Source of the DNA: Cronobacter turicensis z3032
GTDB taxonomy: Bacteria > Pseudomonadota > Gammaproteobacteria > Enterobacterales > Enterobacteriaceae
Reading direction: 5' to 3'
Assembly (NCBI GenBank): GCA_000027065.2
Contig: FN543093.2
Span: 4,158,074 to 4,222,073 of the forward strand
Length of the DNA: 64,000 nt
In this document: piece after piece, positions 44,828-53,746 of the stretch
How positions within the stretch are numbered: position 1 is the stretch's first letter
How the letters are laid out: every line of letters begins with the position of its first letter
The notes under the pieces: model-generated
Databases searched by the model: none
Told to the model about the DNA's origin: nothing
What the model saw: the letters and a program-made list of their open reading frames with translations, nothing else
Program-made: the position numbers and the translations under genes

Positions 44828-45730
44828 TTACTGCTTGAGTTTGGGGTCGAGCGCGTCACGCAGGCCGTCACCCATCAGGTTAAATGCCAGCACCGTCAGC
44901 AGGATAGCGAGACCAGGGAAGGTCACGACCCACCAGGCACTTTGCGCGAACTGCAACACGTCGGAGAGCATGGTGCCCCACTCCGGTGTTGGCGGCTGCG
45001 CGCCCATGCCGAGAAAGCCCAGTGCGGCCATATCGAGAATGGCATTCGAGAAACCAAGCGACGCCTGGACTATCAGCGGCGCAAGGCAGTTAGGGAAAAT
45101 GTTCACGAACATCTGGCGCATCGCGCCGGCGCCCGCCACGCGGGAGGCGGTGACGTAATCGCGGCTCACTTCCACCAGCACCGCCGCGCGGGTTAAGCGC
45201 ACATAGTGCGGCAGCGCCACAAAGGTGAGCGCCAGCGAGGCGTTAATGATAGACGGGCCGAAAATCGCCACCAGCACCAGCGCCAGCAGCAGGCTCGGCA
45301 GCGCCAGCATGATATCGACGACACGCATGATGATGGTATCGACGATACCGCCGAAATAGCCCGCCACCAGGCCGAGCACAATGCCCATCACCAGCGACAG
45401 CACCACCACCAGACAGCCGACCAGCAGCGACAGGCGCGCGCCGTACATCAGGCGCGACATCACATCGCGGCCCACGTCATCAGTGCCGAGAATGTGCGCC
45501 CAGCTACCGCCATCCTGCCAGACCGGCGGGGCCAGCAGCGCATCACGGAACTGCTCCGCCGGGTTATGCGGCGCGACGACATTCGCGAAGACCGCAATCA
45601 GGATCATGATGACGACATACACCAGCCCGACGACCGCGCCTTTGTTACGTTTGAAGTAGTGCCAGAACTCCTGCAGCGGCGTCATCGGCACCGGTGCGGC
45701 CACCACTTTGTTTTCAGTCATTTGCGTCAT
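44828..45730 (-). CDS. dppC: Dipeptide ABC transporter permease DppC
   Basis: This 300-residue inner-membrane permease matches E. coli DppC in length. It has an N-terminal span, then GTDDVGRDVMSRLMYGARLSL, typical of OppC-type permeases, and the EAA loop (AGAGAMRQMFVNIFPN) that docks to the ATPases. About six spans are visible. It follows dppB by 9 bp. Confidence 0.96.
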   Translation of the reverse strand: MTQMTENKVVAAPVPMTPLQEFWHYFKRNKGAVVGLVYVVIMILIAVFANVVAPHNPAEQFRDALLAPPVWQDGGSWAHILGTDDVGRDVMSRLMYGARLSLLVGCLVVVLSLVMGIVLGLVAGYFGGIVDTIIMRVVDIMLALPSLLLALVLVAIFGPSIINASLALTFVALPHYVRLTRAAVLVEVSRDYVTASRVAGAGAMRQMFVNIFPNCLAPLIVQASLGFSNAILDMAALGFLGMGAQPPTPEWGTMLSDVLQFAQSAWWVVTFPGLAILLTVLAFNLMGDGLRDALDPKLKQ

Positions 45731-45739
45731 GATGGCCCC

Positions 45740-46759
45740 TTATTTCTTATGACGAATACGCGGGTTCACCACGCCATAGAGCAGATCGACCAGCAGGTTG
45801 ACGAGAATAATCATCGTCGCCACCAGCAGCACGCCGCCCTGCACGACCGGATAATCGCGGCGCTGCAGCGCGTCGATGAGCCAGCGGCCCAGGCCCGGCC
45901 AGGAGAAGATGGTTTCCGTCAGGATGGCGCCCGCCAGCAGCGTGCCCACCTGAAGACCAATCACCGTCACGACCGGCAGCATGGCGTTACGCAGCGCGTG
46001 AACAATGATGACGCGCATACGGGTCAGGCCCTTGGCGCGCGCGGTACGGATGTAATCTTCGCCGAGCACTTCCAGCATCGCCGAGCGAGTCATACGCACA
46101 ATGACCGCCAGCGGGATGGTGCCGAGCACTACGGCGGGCAGGATCATATGCGCCAGCGCATCGATAAAGTTGCCCTCTTCGCCCCAGATGGCGGTGTCGA
46201 TAAGCATAAAGCCGGTGAGCGGATTGGTATCGTCGAGGAACACCATATCGCTGACGCGCCCGGACACCGGCGTCAGGTTCCACTGCACCGACACCAGCAT
46301 GATCAGCATCATGCCCCACCAGAAGATAGGCATGGAGTAGCCGGTCAGCGCCAGGCCTACCGCCGTGTGATCGAAGACAGAGCCGCGCTTTACAGCAGCC
46401 AGCACGCCGACCGGAATGCCGACGGCGACCGCGAAAATCATCGCGCAGATGCCCAGTTCCAGCGTCGCTTTAAAGCGCGGCACGAACTCGTCCCAGACCG
46501 GGAGGCGGCTTTTGAGCGACAGGCCTAAATCGCCATGCAGGACACCCCAGATATAGTGGAGATACTGCTCCCACATTGGCTTATCGAGACCCAGCTCGGC
46601 CAGCAGCTGCGCGTGACGCTCAGGGGAAATACCACGTTCGCCCGCCATGATCATCACCGGGTCGCCGGGGATCATATGAACGAAGGCAAAAGTGAGAAGG
46701 GTGATACCGATAAACGTCGGGATAACAAGCCCCAGACGTCGGAGGATGAACTGCAACAT
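45740..46759 (-). CDS. dppB: Dipeptide ABC transporter permease DppB
   Basis: This 339-residue permease opens with LRRLGLVIPTFIGITLLTF and has about six membrane spans. The EAA-type loop ARAKGLTRMRVIIVHALRN is present. Length equals that of E. coli DppB. It is separated from dppA by 195 bp containing a repeat, a typical place for reduced downstream expression. Confidence 0.96.
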   Translation of the reverse strand: MLQFILRRLGLVIPTFIGITLLTFAFVHMIPGDPVMIMAGERGISPERHAQLLAELGLDKPMWEQYLHYIWGVLHGDLGLSLKSRLPVWDEFVPRFKATLELGICAMIFAVAVGIPVGVLAAVKRGSVFDHTAVGLALTGYSMPIFWWGMMLIMLVSVQWNLTPVSGRVSDMVFLDDTNPLTGFMLIDTAIWGEEGNFIDALAHMILPAVVLGTIPLAVIVRMTRSAMLEVLGEDYIRTARAKGLTRMRVIIVHALRNAMLPVVTVIGLQVGTLLAGAILTETIFSWPGLGRWLIDALQRRDYPVVQGGVLLVATMIILVNLLVDLLYGVVNPRIRHKK

Positions 46760-46857
46760 AACCCGGATTCTCTGTAGTGACGCACAACCAGGGGATGTGG
46801 TCTGTATTGCTCACAAATCTCATTCCCTCCCCTTTCAGCGAGGGAATAAAGCACTGC

Positions 46858-46920
46858 TGCCGGGTGCGCTGCGCTTGCCCGGTCTGGAAGTGTAGACCGA
46901 TATAAGCGCAGCGTCGCCGG
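46858..46920. repeat. Diverged palindromic repeat in the dppA-dppB gap
   Basis: TGCCGGGTGCGCTGCGCTTGCCCGG is followed by GTAGACCGATATAAGCGCAGCGTCGCCGG, here given in full only by position for the second arm (46892-46920). The two arms are inverted relatives, as in BIME-type REP pairs. Such elements between the binding-protein gene and the permease genes often protect the upstream mRNA and give excess binding protein. Confidence 0.7.
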
Positions 46921-46954
46921 ACATGGGGCGCTCACACGCCCCTGACGGTTTTAA

Positions 46955-48562
46955 TTATTCAACGGAGACGTTTTCGAAGTGGTGTTTGCCCAGCGGATCG
47001 ACCACGTAGCCTTTGACTTCTTTACGCACCGGCTCATAGACGGTGGAGTGCGCGACGATAAGCGCTGGCGCCTGATCGTGCATCACGACCTGAGCCTGTT
47101 TGTAAAGCTCGATACGTTTGTTGTGGTCATCGGTCGCACGCGCCGGTTGGATCAGATCCTCAAACGGCTTGTAGCACCAGCGGGAGTAGTTGGAGCCATC
47201 TTTCGCGGCGTCGCAGCTAAACAGGGTAGCGAAGAAGTTATCCGGATCCCCGTTGTCGCCGGTCCAGCCCATCATTACCGCCTGGTGTTCGCCCGCTTTG
47301 GCGCGTTTCAGGTACTCGCCCCACTCGTAGGTCACGATTTTCGCCTGAACGCCGATTTTCTCCCAGTCAGCCTGGATCATCTCGGCCATGCGGCGCGCGT
47401 TCGGGTTATACGGACGCTGTACCGGCATCGCCCACAGCTCAACGGTGAAGCCTTTATCCTGACCCGCTTCTTTCAGCAGCGCTTTGGCTTTCTCGACGTC
47501 GTAGGTGTAATCCTTCACGTCGTCGTTATAGCCCCACATGGTCGGCGGGATCAGGTTTTTCGCGGCAACGCCGGCGCCCTGGTAAACCGCTTTGATAATG
47601 GCCTCTTTATTCACCGCGTAGGTCAGCGCCTGGCGCACTTTCACGTCGTCAAACGGCTTCTTCTCGGTGTTGAAAGAGAGGTAGCCCACGTTCAGGCCCG
47701 CCTGCTCCATCAGGTTGATGCTCTTGTCCTGCTTCATACGCGCGATGTCCGCCGGGTTCGGGTACGGCATCACCTGGCACTCGTTTTTCTGCAGTTTGGC
47801 ATAACGAACGGACGCATCCGGCGTAATGGAGAAGACCAGACGGTCAATCTTCGGTTTAGTGCCCCAGAAGCCCGGGAACGCTTTATACAGAATGCGGGAA
47901 TCTTTCTGGTATTGCTGAAGCTGGAACGGCCCGGTGCCGATCGGGTTCAGGTCGACTTTCTCCGGCGTGCCCGCTTTCAGCATGTTGTCGGCGTATTCTT
48001 TGGAAAGAATCGAGGCGAAGTCCATCGCCATATCCGCGAGGAACGGCGCTTCCGGGCGCGTCAGTACGAACTGCACGGTATGGTCGTCGACTTTTTTCAC
48101 TTCGCTAATCAGCGTCGGCAGGCCCATGCCTTCAAAGTATTCGTAGCTGCCGCCAGAGACTTTATGGTACGGGTTTTGCGCATTTTTCTGACGATCAAAC
48201 GAGAACACAACGTCATCGGCGTTAAATTCGCGCGTCGGTTTAAATTCTTTATTGTCCTGCCATTTCACGCCTTTACGCAGATGGAAAGTATAGGTTTTGC
48301 CATCGTCGCTGACGTCCCACTTCTCCGCGAGGCCTGGAATGATTTCCGTGGTGCCGATTTTAAATTCAACCAGGCGGTTGTAGATAGGCACAGAGCTTGC
48401 GTCATAAGTGGTGCCAGAGGTGAAGAGCTGCGGGTTAAAGCCTTCAGGCGAGCCTTCTGAACAGTAAACCAGGGTTTTGGCCTGTACGCTTGCGGCGCAG
48501 GTCATAGCCACCAGGCTCAGACCAAACTTCAGCATCCCTGACTTCTTCAAGGAAATACTCAT
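46955..48562 (-). CDS. dppA: Periplasmic dipeptide-binding protein DppA
   Basis: This 535-residue protein equals E. coli DppA in length. A signal peptide (1-28, ending VQA) precedes the family 5 solute-binding fold. Blocks such as LVYCSEGSPEGFNPQLFTSGTTYDA, GTGPFQLQQYQKDSRI and MMGWTGDNGDPDNF are diagnostic. It binds dipeptides, delivers heme in E. coli, and serves in peptide chemotaxis via Tap. It is the first gene of the operon. A GcvB target-like sequence lies in its leader. Confidence 0.97.
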   Translation of the reverse strand: MSISLKKSGMLKFGLSLVAMTCAASVQAKTLVYCSEGSPEGFNPQLFTSGTTYDASSVPIYNRLVEFKIGTTEIIPGLAEKWDVSDDGKTYTFHLRKGVKWQDNKEFKPTREFNADDVVFSFDRQKNAQNPYHKVSGGSYEYFEGMGLPTLISEVKKVDDHTVQFVLTRPEAPFLADMAMDFASILSKEYADNMLKAGTPEKVDLNPIGTGPFQLQQYQKDSRILYKAFPGFWGTKPKIDRLVFSITPDASVRYAKLQKNECQVMPYPNPADIARMKQDKSINLMEQAGLNVGYLSFNTEKKPFDDVKVRQALTYAVNKEAIIKAVYQGAGVAAKNLIPPTMWGYNDDVKDYTYDVEKAKALLKEAGQDKGFTVELWAMPVQRPYNPNARRMAEMIQADWEKIGVQAKIVTYEWGEYLKRAKAGEHQAVMMGWTGDNGDPDNFFATLFSCDAAKDGSNYSRWCYKPFEDLIQPARATDDHNKRIELYKQAQVVMHDQAPALIVAHSTVYEPVRKEVKGYVVDPLGKHHFENVSVE

Positions 48563-49200
48563 TCTTCTGCTCCAATGTGATAGGTGTTGTGTTATTCCGT
48601 CAGACCTTTTTTATTTTTTGCCCGGTCCGATCGGTAAATGTGAGGCTGGGGATTCCTTTCGCAAGGGAGACTGAGTTGCAGTACAGATTGTCCGTAAAAT
48701 GACCCTCACGCCCTACAATCTGTCAACAGAACACGCAAACGTCAATACAGCTATCCGGGATTTACAACCGGGGTGAGAAACGGCAAACAAAGATTAAAAA
48801 AACCTCATGGGCATGTTTTCAGCACGGAAATTTATGCTACGCCCCCAGTCGCAGAATAATCATCTTGATATTTTGTAACATCCAGCGCTTATGTTTTATC
48901 CGCTTAATGCAAAATTTCTGGGCTTGTGGCGAACTTATGAACGGTTTATGGCGCGATTTGTTAACCCTGCAGCAAAAAATGCTGAGGCGATATATAAGCA
49001 GAGCGGAAAGTATGCGGGATGTTTCATAACTATTTTCAATGAAATATGTCACAGAATCGCGTTCGCGCGAGAAAATCGAAGCTAAATAAGACTAACGAAT
49101 TAAGCTGGTGAATACGTCCGTTCAGGTATTCCCTGGAACAGAGTCTGAATGTGGGGAGTGAGATGAGCCTGGTCGCGCAGCAGAGGTATTCCAGCGCATT
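48563..49200. other. Long intergenic region upstream of dppA
   Basis: This stretch of about 640 bp holds the dppA leader and promoter. It is A+T-rich toward 48780-49100. Two short opposed open frames at about 48837-49085 lack ribosome binding sites and family resemblance. I cannot identify an sRNA gene or a terminator with confidence. Confidence 0.5.
48576..48595 (-). promoter_or_regulatory. Candidate GcvB sRNA target in the dppA leader
   Basis: On the minus strand, AATAACACAACACCTATCAC lies 14-33 nt before the dppA ATG, next to the GGAG ribosome binding site. It is CA-rich and complementary to the G/U-rich R1 region of GcvB (..GUUGUGUUGUUGUG..). E. coli and Salmonella dppA are established GcvB targets with nearly the same leader. 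Confidence 0.75.
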
Positions 49201-49239
49201 ATGATGGCTGCTCAGTTCGCACCTTATTTAAAACAGATT

Positions 49240-49707
49240 ATGCATATTAAAACGTTGTTGTTCCGTTGCCTGTCCTGCCTGTTGCTCTCAACCAGCTACG
49301 CGTTTACCGCGTCTGTCATTGATGGAAAAGAAGTGATTACGTGCGCTAAGCAGGTGAACGATTATGCCGCCGGAACGCGATGTCTTGAGAGGCAGCGCAA
49401 GCAAACGGAGCAGGCGCTACAACAGACGCTGGCGGCGGCGCTGAAGCAGGTACAGTCGGAAGACTGGCTAGAGGCTAATGCGGATTACGAGGATGAAGAT
49501 TCACAAATCGTTGTAGATACGGCAAATGCGCTGAAAAACGATCAGGCGGCATGGGAAAAACATAAGGCCCTGTTTTGTCAGGTGGCCAGTTCCCAGATCA
49601 GTGCTAAAACCCCCAACTATTGGGTTCTATCCACCCGGTGCGAAATCAATATGAATAAGGCGCGTATCGACGAGCTGAACGCATTAATAGCGCAGGTGCA
49701 ACCTTAA
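49240..49707 (+). CDS. Secreted LprI-like (DUF1311-type) cysteine protein
   Basis: This product of about 155 residues has a signal peptide (MHIKTLLFRCLSCLLLSTSYAFTA) and a small, mostly helical mature domain. Four cysteines in the mature part (ITCAK, TRCLE, LFCQV, TRCEI) could make two disulfides. A Trp/Lys motif (AAWEKHKALFC) followed by a distal R-C-x3 resembles LprI-type lysozyme-inhibitor domains; the assignment is tentative. The start at 49240 gives a clean signal peptide. An in-frame ATG at 49201 has AGAGG 14 bp upstream, and neither start has a good ribosome binding site. It converges on proK and shares its terminator. It is not part of the E. coli gene order here. Confidence 0.6.
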   Translation: MHIKTLLFRCLSCLLLSTSYAFTASVIDGKEVITCAKQVNDYAAGTRCLERQRKQTEQALQQTLAAALKQVQSEDWLEANADYEDEDSQIVVDTANALKNDQAAWEKHKALFCQVASSQISAKTPNYWVLSTRCEINMNKARIDELNALIAQVQP

Positions 49708-49726
49708 AGCGCGGATGCCGGAAAGC

Positions 49727-49758
49727 AAAAAGCCCTGCTCGTTGAGCAGGGCTTTTTT
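49727..49758. terminator. Bidirectional terminator between the LprI-like gene and proK
   Basis: AAAAAGCCCTGCTC-gtt-GAGCAGGGCTTTTTT is a perfect 10-bp stem with strong tracts on both strands. It is 20 bp after the LprI-like stop and 6 bp past the tRNA 3' end. Confidence 0.95.
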
Positions 49759-49763
49759 GAATT

Positions 49764-49840
<77 letters not shown>

Positions 49841-49931
49841 AATGCGGGGCGCATATTACTGCGCACCCTAATCCTCGTCAATCCCTTACTTTAAAAAAGC
49901 CTGTCGATCGGCTGAAAAGCCAGCGATATGG

Positions 49932-51611
49932 CTATTTTGCGGCAGAAGGAACATGACACCAGTTGTTATTCTGGTTAATACCGCCGTCCGGCGACTGATA
50001 ACCGAGGCAGCCCATAATGGTATCGAACAGCTCAACGTGACGATGCGGGCGCTTTTGCTGCGCCTGCAGTTTAAGCTGCGCGAACGCCTGCGCGTGCTGC
50101 GGATCCGCCAGATAACTGTCGGACATCCAGACCATCATCGGCACGCGGAACTGCTCCGGCGGCGCGATATTGCGCGGCGTGCCGTGCAGATGCTCTTTCT
50201 CGTTGATCGATTCGCCATGATCCGCCGCATAGAACACAATCGCTTTCTTATTGCGCACCTGGTCAATCACATCGGAGATAAAGCTGTCGACGTACAGTAC
50301 CGAGTTATCGTACGCGTTAATCAGTTCCTGACGGCTACAGTCTGAATCGACGCCCATGCACTCCGGCTGCCAGCGCGCATAGCTTCTCGGATAACGCTGC
50401 ACATAGTTATAGTGCGAGCCTTTGGTATGCAGAATGATGAGATGCTTGCCCTTATCGTGCCCCGCCAGCGAGTTTTTCATCTCCTCCACCAGCAACATGT
50501 CATCCACCTGCTTGCCGCGGTTGCGCGGCTCGGCGCCAATCTGCTCGCGGTAGGCAATATTGTCCGCCATCGTGTTGCTGTAGAACCACATTTCGCTCTG
50601 CATCGCGTACAGGTCTGAGCTAAAGCCCAGCTGTTTAAGCACCGCGAAGACGTTCTGCTCTTTCAGAGTACGCTGCGGGTTATCGTCGGCACCGCCTTCG
50701 CGCACAAACATGCAGCGCAGCGAGAGTTTGGTCGCCGTATCGCACGACTCGCCGCGGAACGCGGCCAGGTTTTTCTCCTGCGCGAGTTTCGGGGTGGTGT
50801 TGCGGTCGTAGCCGAGCAGGCCCATATGGTCCCAGCGCGTGGTTTCGCCGATGATAAACACCACGTAAGTGTCATCAATGCCCTGCGGCGCCTGCCAGGT
50901 AAACTTCTTGGCCGGGTTCAGCAGCGATTTATTATCGCTCGACTCATCCACCTGCGCCCAGGCGTACAGCCCCAGCGCGGAGAGCCAGTTAGACGGCAGA
51001 TAAGAGTTCGCCACCACGCCGCCGTAGCTTGGCATATCGACGCCGGAGGTGCGCTCTTCATTCTTCTGCTGCAAATCCAGCAGTCGGATCGGCGCCCAGA
51101 CCAGCAGCCCCGCCACAATCACCACCGCCGCGCTTTTCAGGCGCTGATCGCGGGTGCGAAGCTGGCGCAGCAGCGTATCGCGGCAGCGGTTGCCCCAGAT
51201 AAGCGTCAGCGGCACGATGCACACCAGCACCATCCATGAGATGAACTCCCAGCCCACCACTTCTTTGGAGAGATCGATATCGGTGGTCATCACCGACGCG
51301 ATAATTCCGTAGCCGATCACCACGTTCATAAACGTCATGTAATAACTGGCCGCGGCGGAGAACACCACCACCAGCGATGCCAGCACGCGCCAGACGCGTC
51401 GTCCTAACAGCGACAGTACGCGAAACAGGAAGAATGTGACGAGAACCGTGGCCACCAGTTCGACAACCATCGATACAGCGTTGACCCAGGAGAGGTTCTG
51501 CGCGTATCCGTCAAAGCGACGATATAAAACCGCGCAGTTAAAAAAGAGGCCGATGTAGACCGCCAGCAGAACGCTCAGTTTCTGCTGCGTCATCGAGAGG
51601 ATGTATTTCAT
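49932..51611 (-). CDS. eptB: Kdo2-lipid A phosphoethanolamine 7''-transferase EptB
   Basis: This 559-residue inner-membrane protein has five N-terminal spans and a periplasmic alkaline-phosphatase-fold domain. It adds phosphoethanolamine to the outer Kdo of LPS. Key blocks are IIGETTRWDHMGLLGYDRNTTPKL, the nucleophile Thr region SCDTATKLSLRCMF, and FYAADHGESINEKEHLHGTP with zinc ligands. The start at 51611 (MKYILSMTQQKLS) matches the E. coli N-terminus; the frame extends 15 codons more upstream. In E. coli it depends on sigma-E and is repressed by MgrR and ArcZ; I see no sigma-E promoter here. Confidence 0.95.
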   Translation of the reverse strand: MKYILSMTQQKLSVLLAVYIGLFFNCAVLYRRFDGYAQNLSWVNAVSMVVELVATVLVTFFLFRVLSLLGRRVWRVLASLVVVFSAAASYYMTFMNVVIGYGIIASVMTTDIDLSKEVVGWEFISWMVLVCIVPLTLIWGNRCRDTLLRQLRTRDQRLKSAAVVIVAGLLVWAPIRLLDLQQKNEERTSGVDMPSYGGVVANSYLPSNWLSALGLYAWAQVDESSDNKSLLNPAKKFTWQAPQGIDDTYVVFIIGETTRWDHMGLLGYDRNTTPKLAQEKNLAAFRGESCDTATKLSLRCMFVREGGADDNPQRTLKEQNVFAVLKQLGFSSDLYAMQSEMWFYSNTMADNIAYREQIGAEPRNRGKQVDDMLLVEEMKNSLAGHDKGKHLIILHTKGSHYNYVQRYPRSYARWQPECMGVDSDCSRQELINAYDNSVLYVDSFISDVIDQVRNKKAIVFYAADHGESINEKEHLHGTPRNIAPPEQFRVPMMVWMSDSYLADPQHAQAFAQLKLQAQQKRPHRHVELFDTIMGCLGYQSPDGGINQNNNWCHVPSAAK

Positions 51612-51827
51612 GCAAGCCGCCCAGGCAAAACAAGGACTAAAACCCTTTACCCACAAAAATGAAAAAAGAGTATGTACGTAGCACTACGAGGGAATCAGGA
51701 GATTCTTAACTCAGACGCGGAGTAGTAGACCACACGGATAAGAAAAAGTGCGGGCTTTTAGGGCGGTCCGGCTCGTATTTACAAAAATATGAGGCCGGTA
51801 CCGCATTTTACGAAGCGGGATAACCCG

Positions 51828-52259
51828 TTAGTCGGTGATAACGTTCAGCTTAACGTCAATGTTGCCGCGCGTGGCGTTGGAGTACGGGCAGACGATGTGC
51901 GCTTTCTGCACCAGTTCCTCGGCCTCTGCACGGTCCATGCCCGGCAGATGGATATCCAGCTGCGCTTCAATACCAAAACCGGTCGGCAGCGGCCCAATCC
52001 CCACCTGACCTTCGATAAAGGCCTCCTGCGGCACTTTCTTTTTCTCCTGAGAGGCGACATGTTTCAGCGCACCCAGGAAGCAGGCAGAGTAGCCCGCCGC
52101 GAAGAGCTGTTCCGGGTTGGTCACCTGACCGCCCTGGCCGCCCATCTCTTTCGGCACGCCAAGTTTCACGTCCAGCACGCCGTCATCGGAAGTCGCACGG
52201 CCATCACGGCCGCCAGTCGCTTTCGCTTTTGCGCGATAAACCACTTTTTCTAAGGACAT
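51828..52259 (-). CDS. ohr: Organic hydroperoxide resistance protein (Ohr/OsmC family)
   Basis: This 143-residue protein reduces organic hydroperoxides using a pair of reactive cysteines and lipoylated partners. The cysteines are in GYSACFLGAL (about 61) and HIVCPYSNATRGN (about 124), the Ohr-type pattern. The start at 52259 (MSLEKVVYRAKAKATGG) has AAAGGAG 6 bp upstream; 43 further upstream codons in frame are unsupported. No OhrR-type regulator is adjacent. E. coli K-12 lacks a gene here, so this is an accessory insertion between eptB and yhjX. Confidence 0.93.
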   Translation of the reverse strand: MSLEKVVYRAKAKATGGRDGRATSDDGVLDVKLGVPKEMGGQGGQVTNPEQLFAAGYSACFLGALKHVASQEKKKVPQEAFIEGQVGIGPLPTGFGIEAQLDIHLPGMDRAEAEELVQKAHIVCPYSNATRGNIDVKLNVITD

Positions 52260-52343
52260 CTTGTTCTCCTTTGTGTTGGCAATCACAGCTAGTAAGCATA
52301 GAACGTCTGAGCGAACTGGGGAGAAAGTGAGAACATTCGGGGG

Positions 52344-52370
52344 AAAAGCGCCGCCGCAGAAAGCGGCGGC
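52344..52370 (-). terminator. Terminator of yhjX
   Basis: GCCGCCGC / GCGGCGGC with a 5-nt loop is followed on the minus strand by GC then TTTT. It is 18 bp after the yhjX stop. The tract is short, so efficiency is uncertain. Confidence 0.6.
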
Positions 52371-52387
52371 GAAGCGACAATCCGGCA

Positions 52388-53590
52388 TCAGGCGCTGGCG
52401 TGTTCCCAGGACTCGCGGCGCGGCTGGCGAATGGTGGTGGAGATAGCCAGCGAGACAATCAGCAGCGCGAAGATAACGCAGAAGGTGACGTAAAAGCCGC
52501 CGAACAGCGAGGCGATAATCGACCCGCAGATGCTGCCGATCCCAAAGCCCAGATAAATTACGCCATAGTTTTTCGCAAGATTGTTGAGGCCGAAGAAATC
52601 GCTGACCAGGGACGGATAGACCGTAATGGTGCCGCCGAAGTTAAACGCCACGCAGGCGATGGCGGCAAAGAAGGTCATTTCATTGAGCGGCGCGAAGAGC
52701 AGCGCGGCCATGCCGACCAGCGACACCACCTGCCCGAACGTAATCACGCGGATGCGCGGCATTTTATCGGAGAGAATGCCGAGCACCAGGCGGCCCGCCA
52801 GGTTCGCGATGGAAATCACGGTGACGGCGTTGGCGGCCGTGGCGGCGTCGAGGCGCACCATGCCCTGGGCGATATCTTTCGCCACGCCAATCACATACAA
52901 ACCACTCATGCAGGCGGTCAGGAACATCAGCGCCAGCATCCAGTATTGCGGTTTACGCATCGATTCGGCGAGGCTGTAATCGCCTTCGCTGGCGCTATTG
53001 CCGGTACGCGCAGGCTGATTCGGCGCGTCTTTCATCAGCAGCGCGCCGCCGATGATCATCACCATCACCATGCCGCCCCAGATAATGAATGTGCGCTCAA
53101 GCCCGACGGACGCCAGCAGATGACTGTCGATAAATTTAAAACCGAGGCTGCCAAGACCATACGCGCCGATTGAAAACGCGGAGATAAGCCCTTTGCGCTC
53201 CGGGAACCACTTCACGCAGTTAGAGAGCGTCAGCAGATAACCGGCGCCGTCCGCAAGCCCCACCAGCAGGCCAGCGCTCAGCCAGAGCATCATCAGGTTG
53301 CTGGCGTGGGACGTTAACACCAGCCCTAACCCCAGCAGCACGCCAGAGGCGATCGTCACGCGTTTAACGCCGAAACGCTCCTGCAATTTCCCGGCGACCG
53401 ATGATGACAGCGCCAGTCCCAGACTCAGCAGCCCGAAGGAAAACGCCACCTGGCTTACCGGCTCGTCGAGTTTCTGCGACAGGGCGCCGTTAAACAGGCT
53501 CCAGGTATACACCGAGCCCAGCGCGAACTGGGTAACAATGGTGCCCACGAGGGTGAGCCACCGGGTACGCTGTTGAATGGAGGTATTCAT
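52388..53590 (-). CDS. yhjX: Pyruvate-responsive MFS transporter YhjX
   Basis: This 400-residue permease of the oxalate/formate antiporter (OFA) subfamily has about twelve membrane spans. Motifs include LGSVYTWSLFNGAL in helix 1, GKLQERFGVKRV between helices 2 and 3, and NLAGRLVLGILSDKMPRIRV in the second half. Length matches E. coli YhjX (402 aa). E. coli yhjX is the main target of the pyruvate-sensing YpdA/YpdB two-component system. A matching direct repeat lies upstream here. The transported substrate is uncertain. Confidence 0.95.
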   Translation of the reverse strand: MNTSIQQRTRWLTLVGTIVTQFALGSVYTWSLFNGALSQKLDEPVSQVAFSFGLLSLGLALSSSVAGKLQERFGVKRVTIASGVLLGLGLVLTSHASNLMMLWLSAGLLVGLADGAGYLLTLSNCVKWFPERKGLISAFSIGAYGLGSLGFKFIDSHLLASVGLERTFIIWGGMVMVMIIGGALLMKDAPNQPARTGNSASEGDYSLAESMRKPQYWMLALMFLTACMSGLYVIGVAKDIAQGMVRLDAATAANAVTVISIANLAGRLVLGILSDKMPRIRVITFGQVVSLVGMAALLFAPLNEMTFFAAIACVAFNFGGTITVYPSLVSDFFGLNNLAKNYGVIYLGFGIGSICGSIIASLFGGFYVTFCVIFALLIVSLAISTTIRQPRRESWEHASA

Positions 53591-53670
53591 GGTTGTTGTC
53601 CCACTGATAAGAAGAAAGCTTCACTACCTGCAACGATAGCGAAGCCCCTACTTTTTCGGGGGAAAACGGC

Positions 53671-53701
53671 ATGAGATGCCGCAGCCGCGGAATGAACTGC
53701 C
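53671..53701 (-). promoter_or_regulatory. Candidate YpdB binding site upstream of yhjX
   Basis: On the minus strand GGCAGTTCAT (53701-53692), 11 bp, then GGCATCTCAT (53680-53671). The reported E. coli site is GGCATTTCAT-N11-GGCATTTCAT, so each half has one mismatch and the spacing is exact. It lies 81 bp before the yhjX ATG. Confidence 0.8.
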
Positions 53702-53746
53702 GCTGCGAAGGCATGGATGGCCTTGAACGGGCGCGAATGACGCGCT

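Noticed and set aside
46979..48460. A 493-codon open frame antisense to dppA
   Set aside because: It has biased, low-information composition and no ribosome binding site; dppA on the other strand is unambiguous.
48837..49085. Two small opposed open frames upstream of dppA
   Set aside because: They overlap each other, lack ribosome binding sites and show no signal peptide or known motif.
51612..51827. A sigma-E promoter for eptB
   Set aside because: No GAACTT-type -35 with a suitable -10 could be found upstream of the eptB start.
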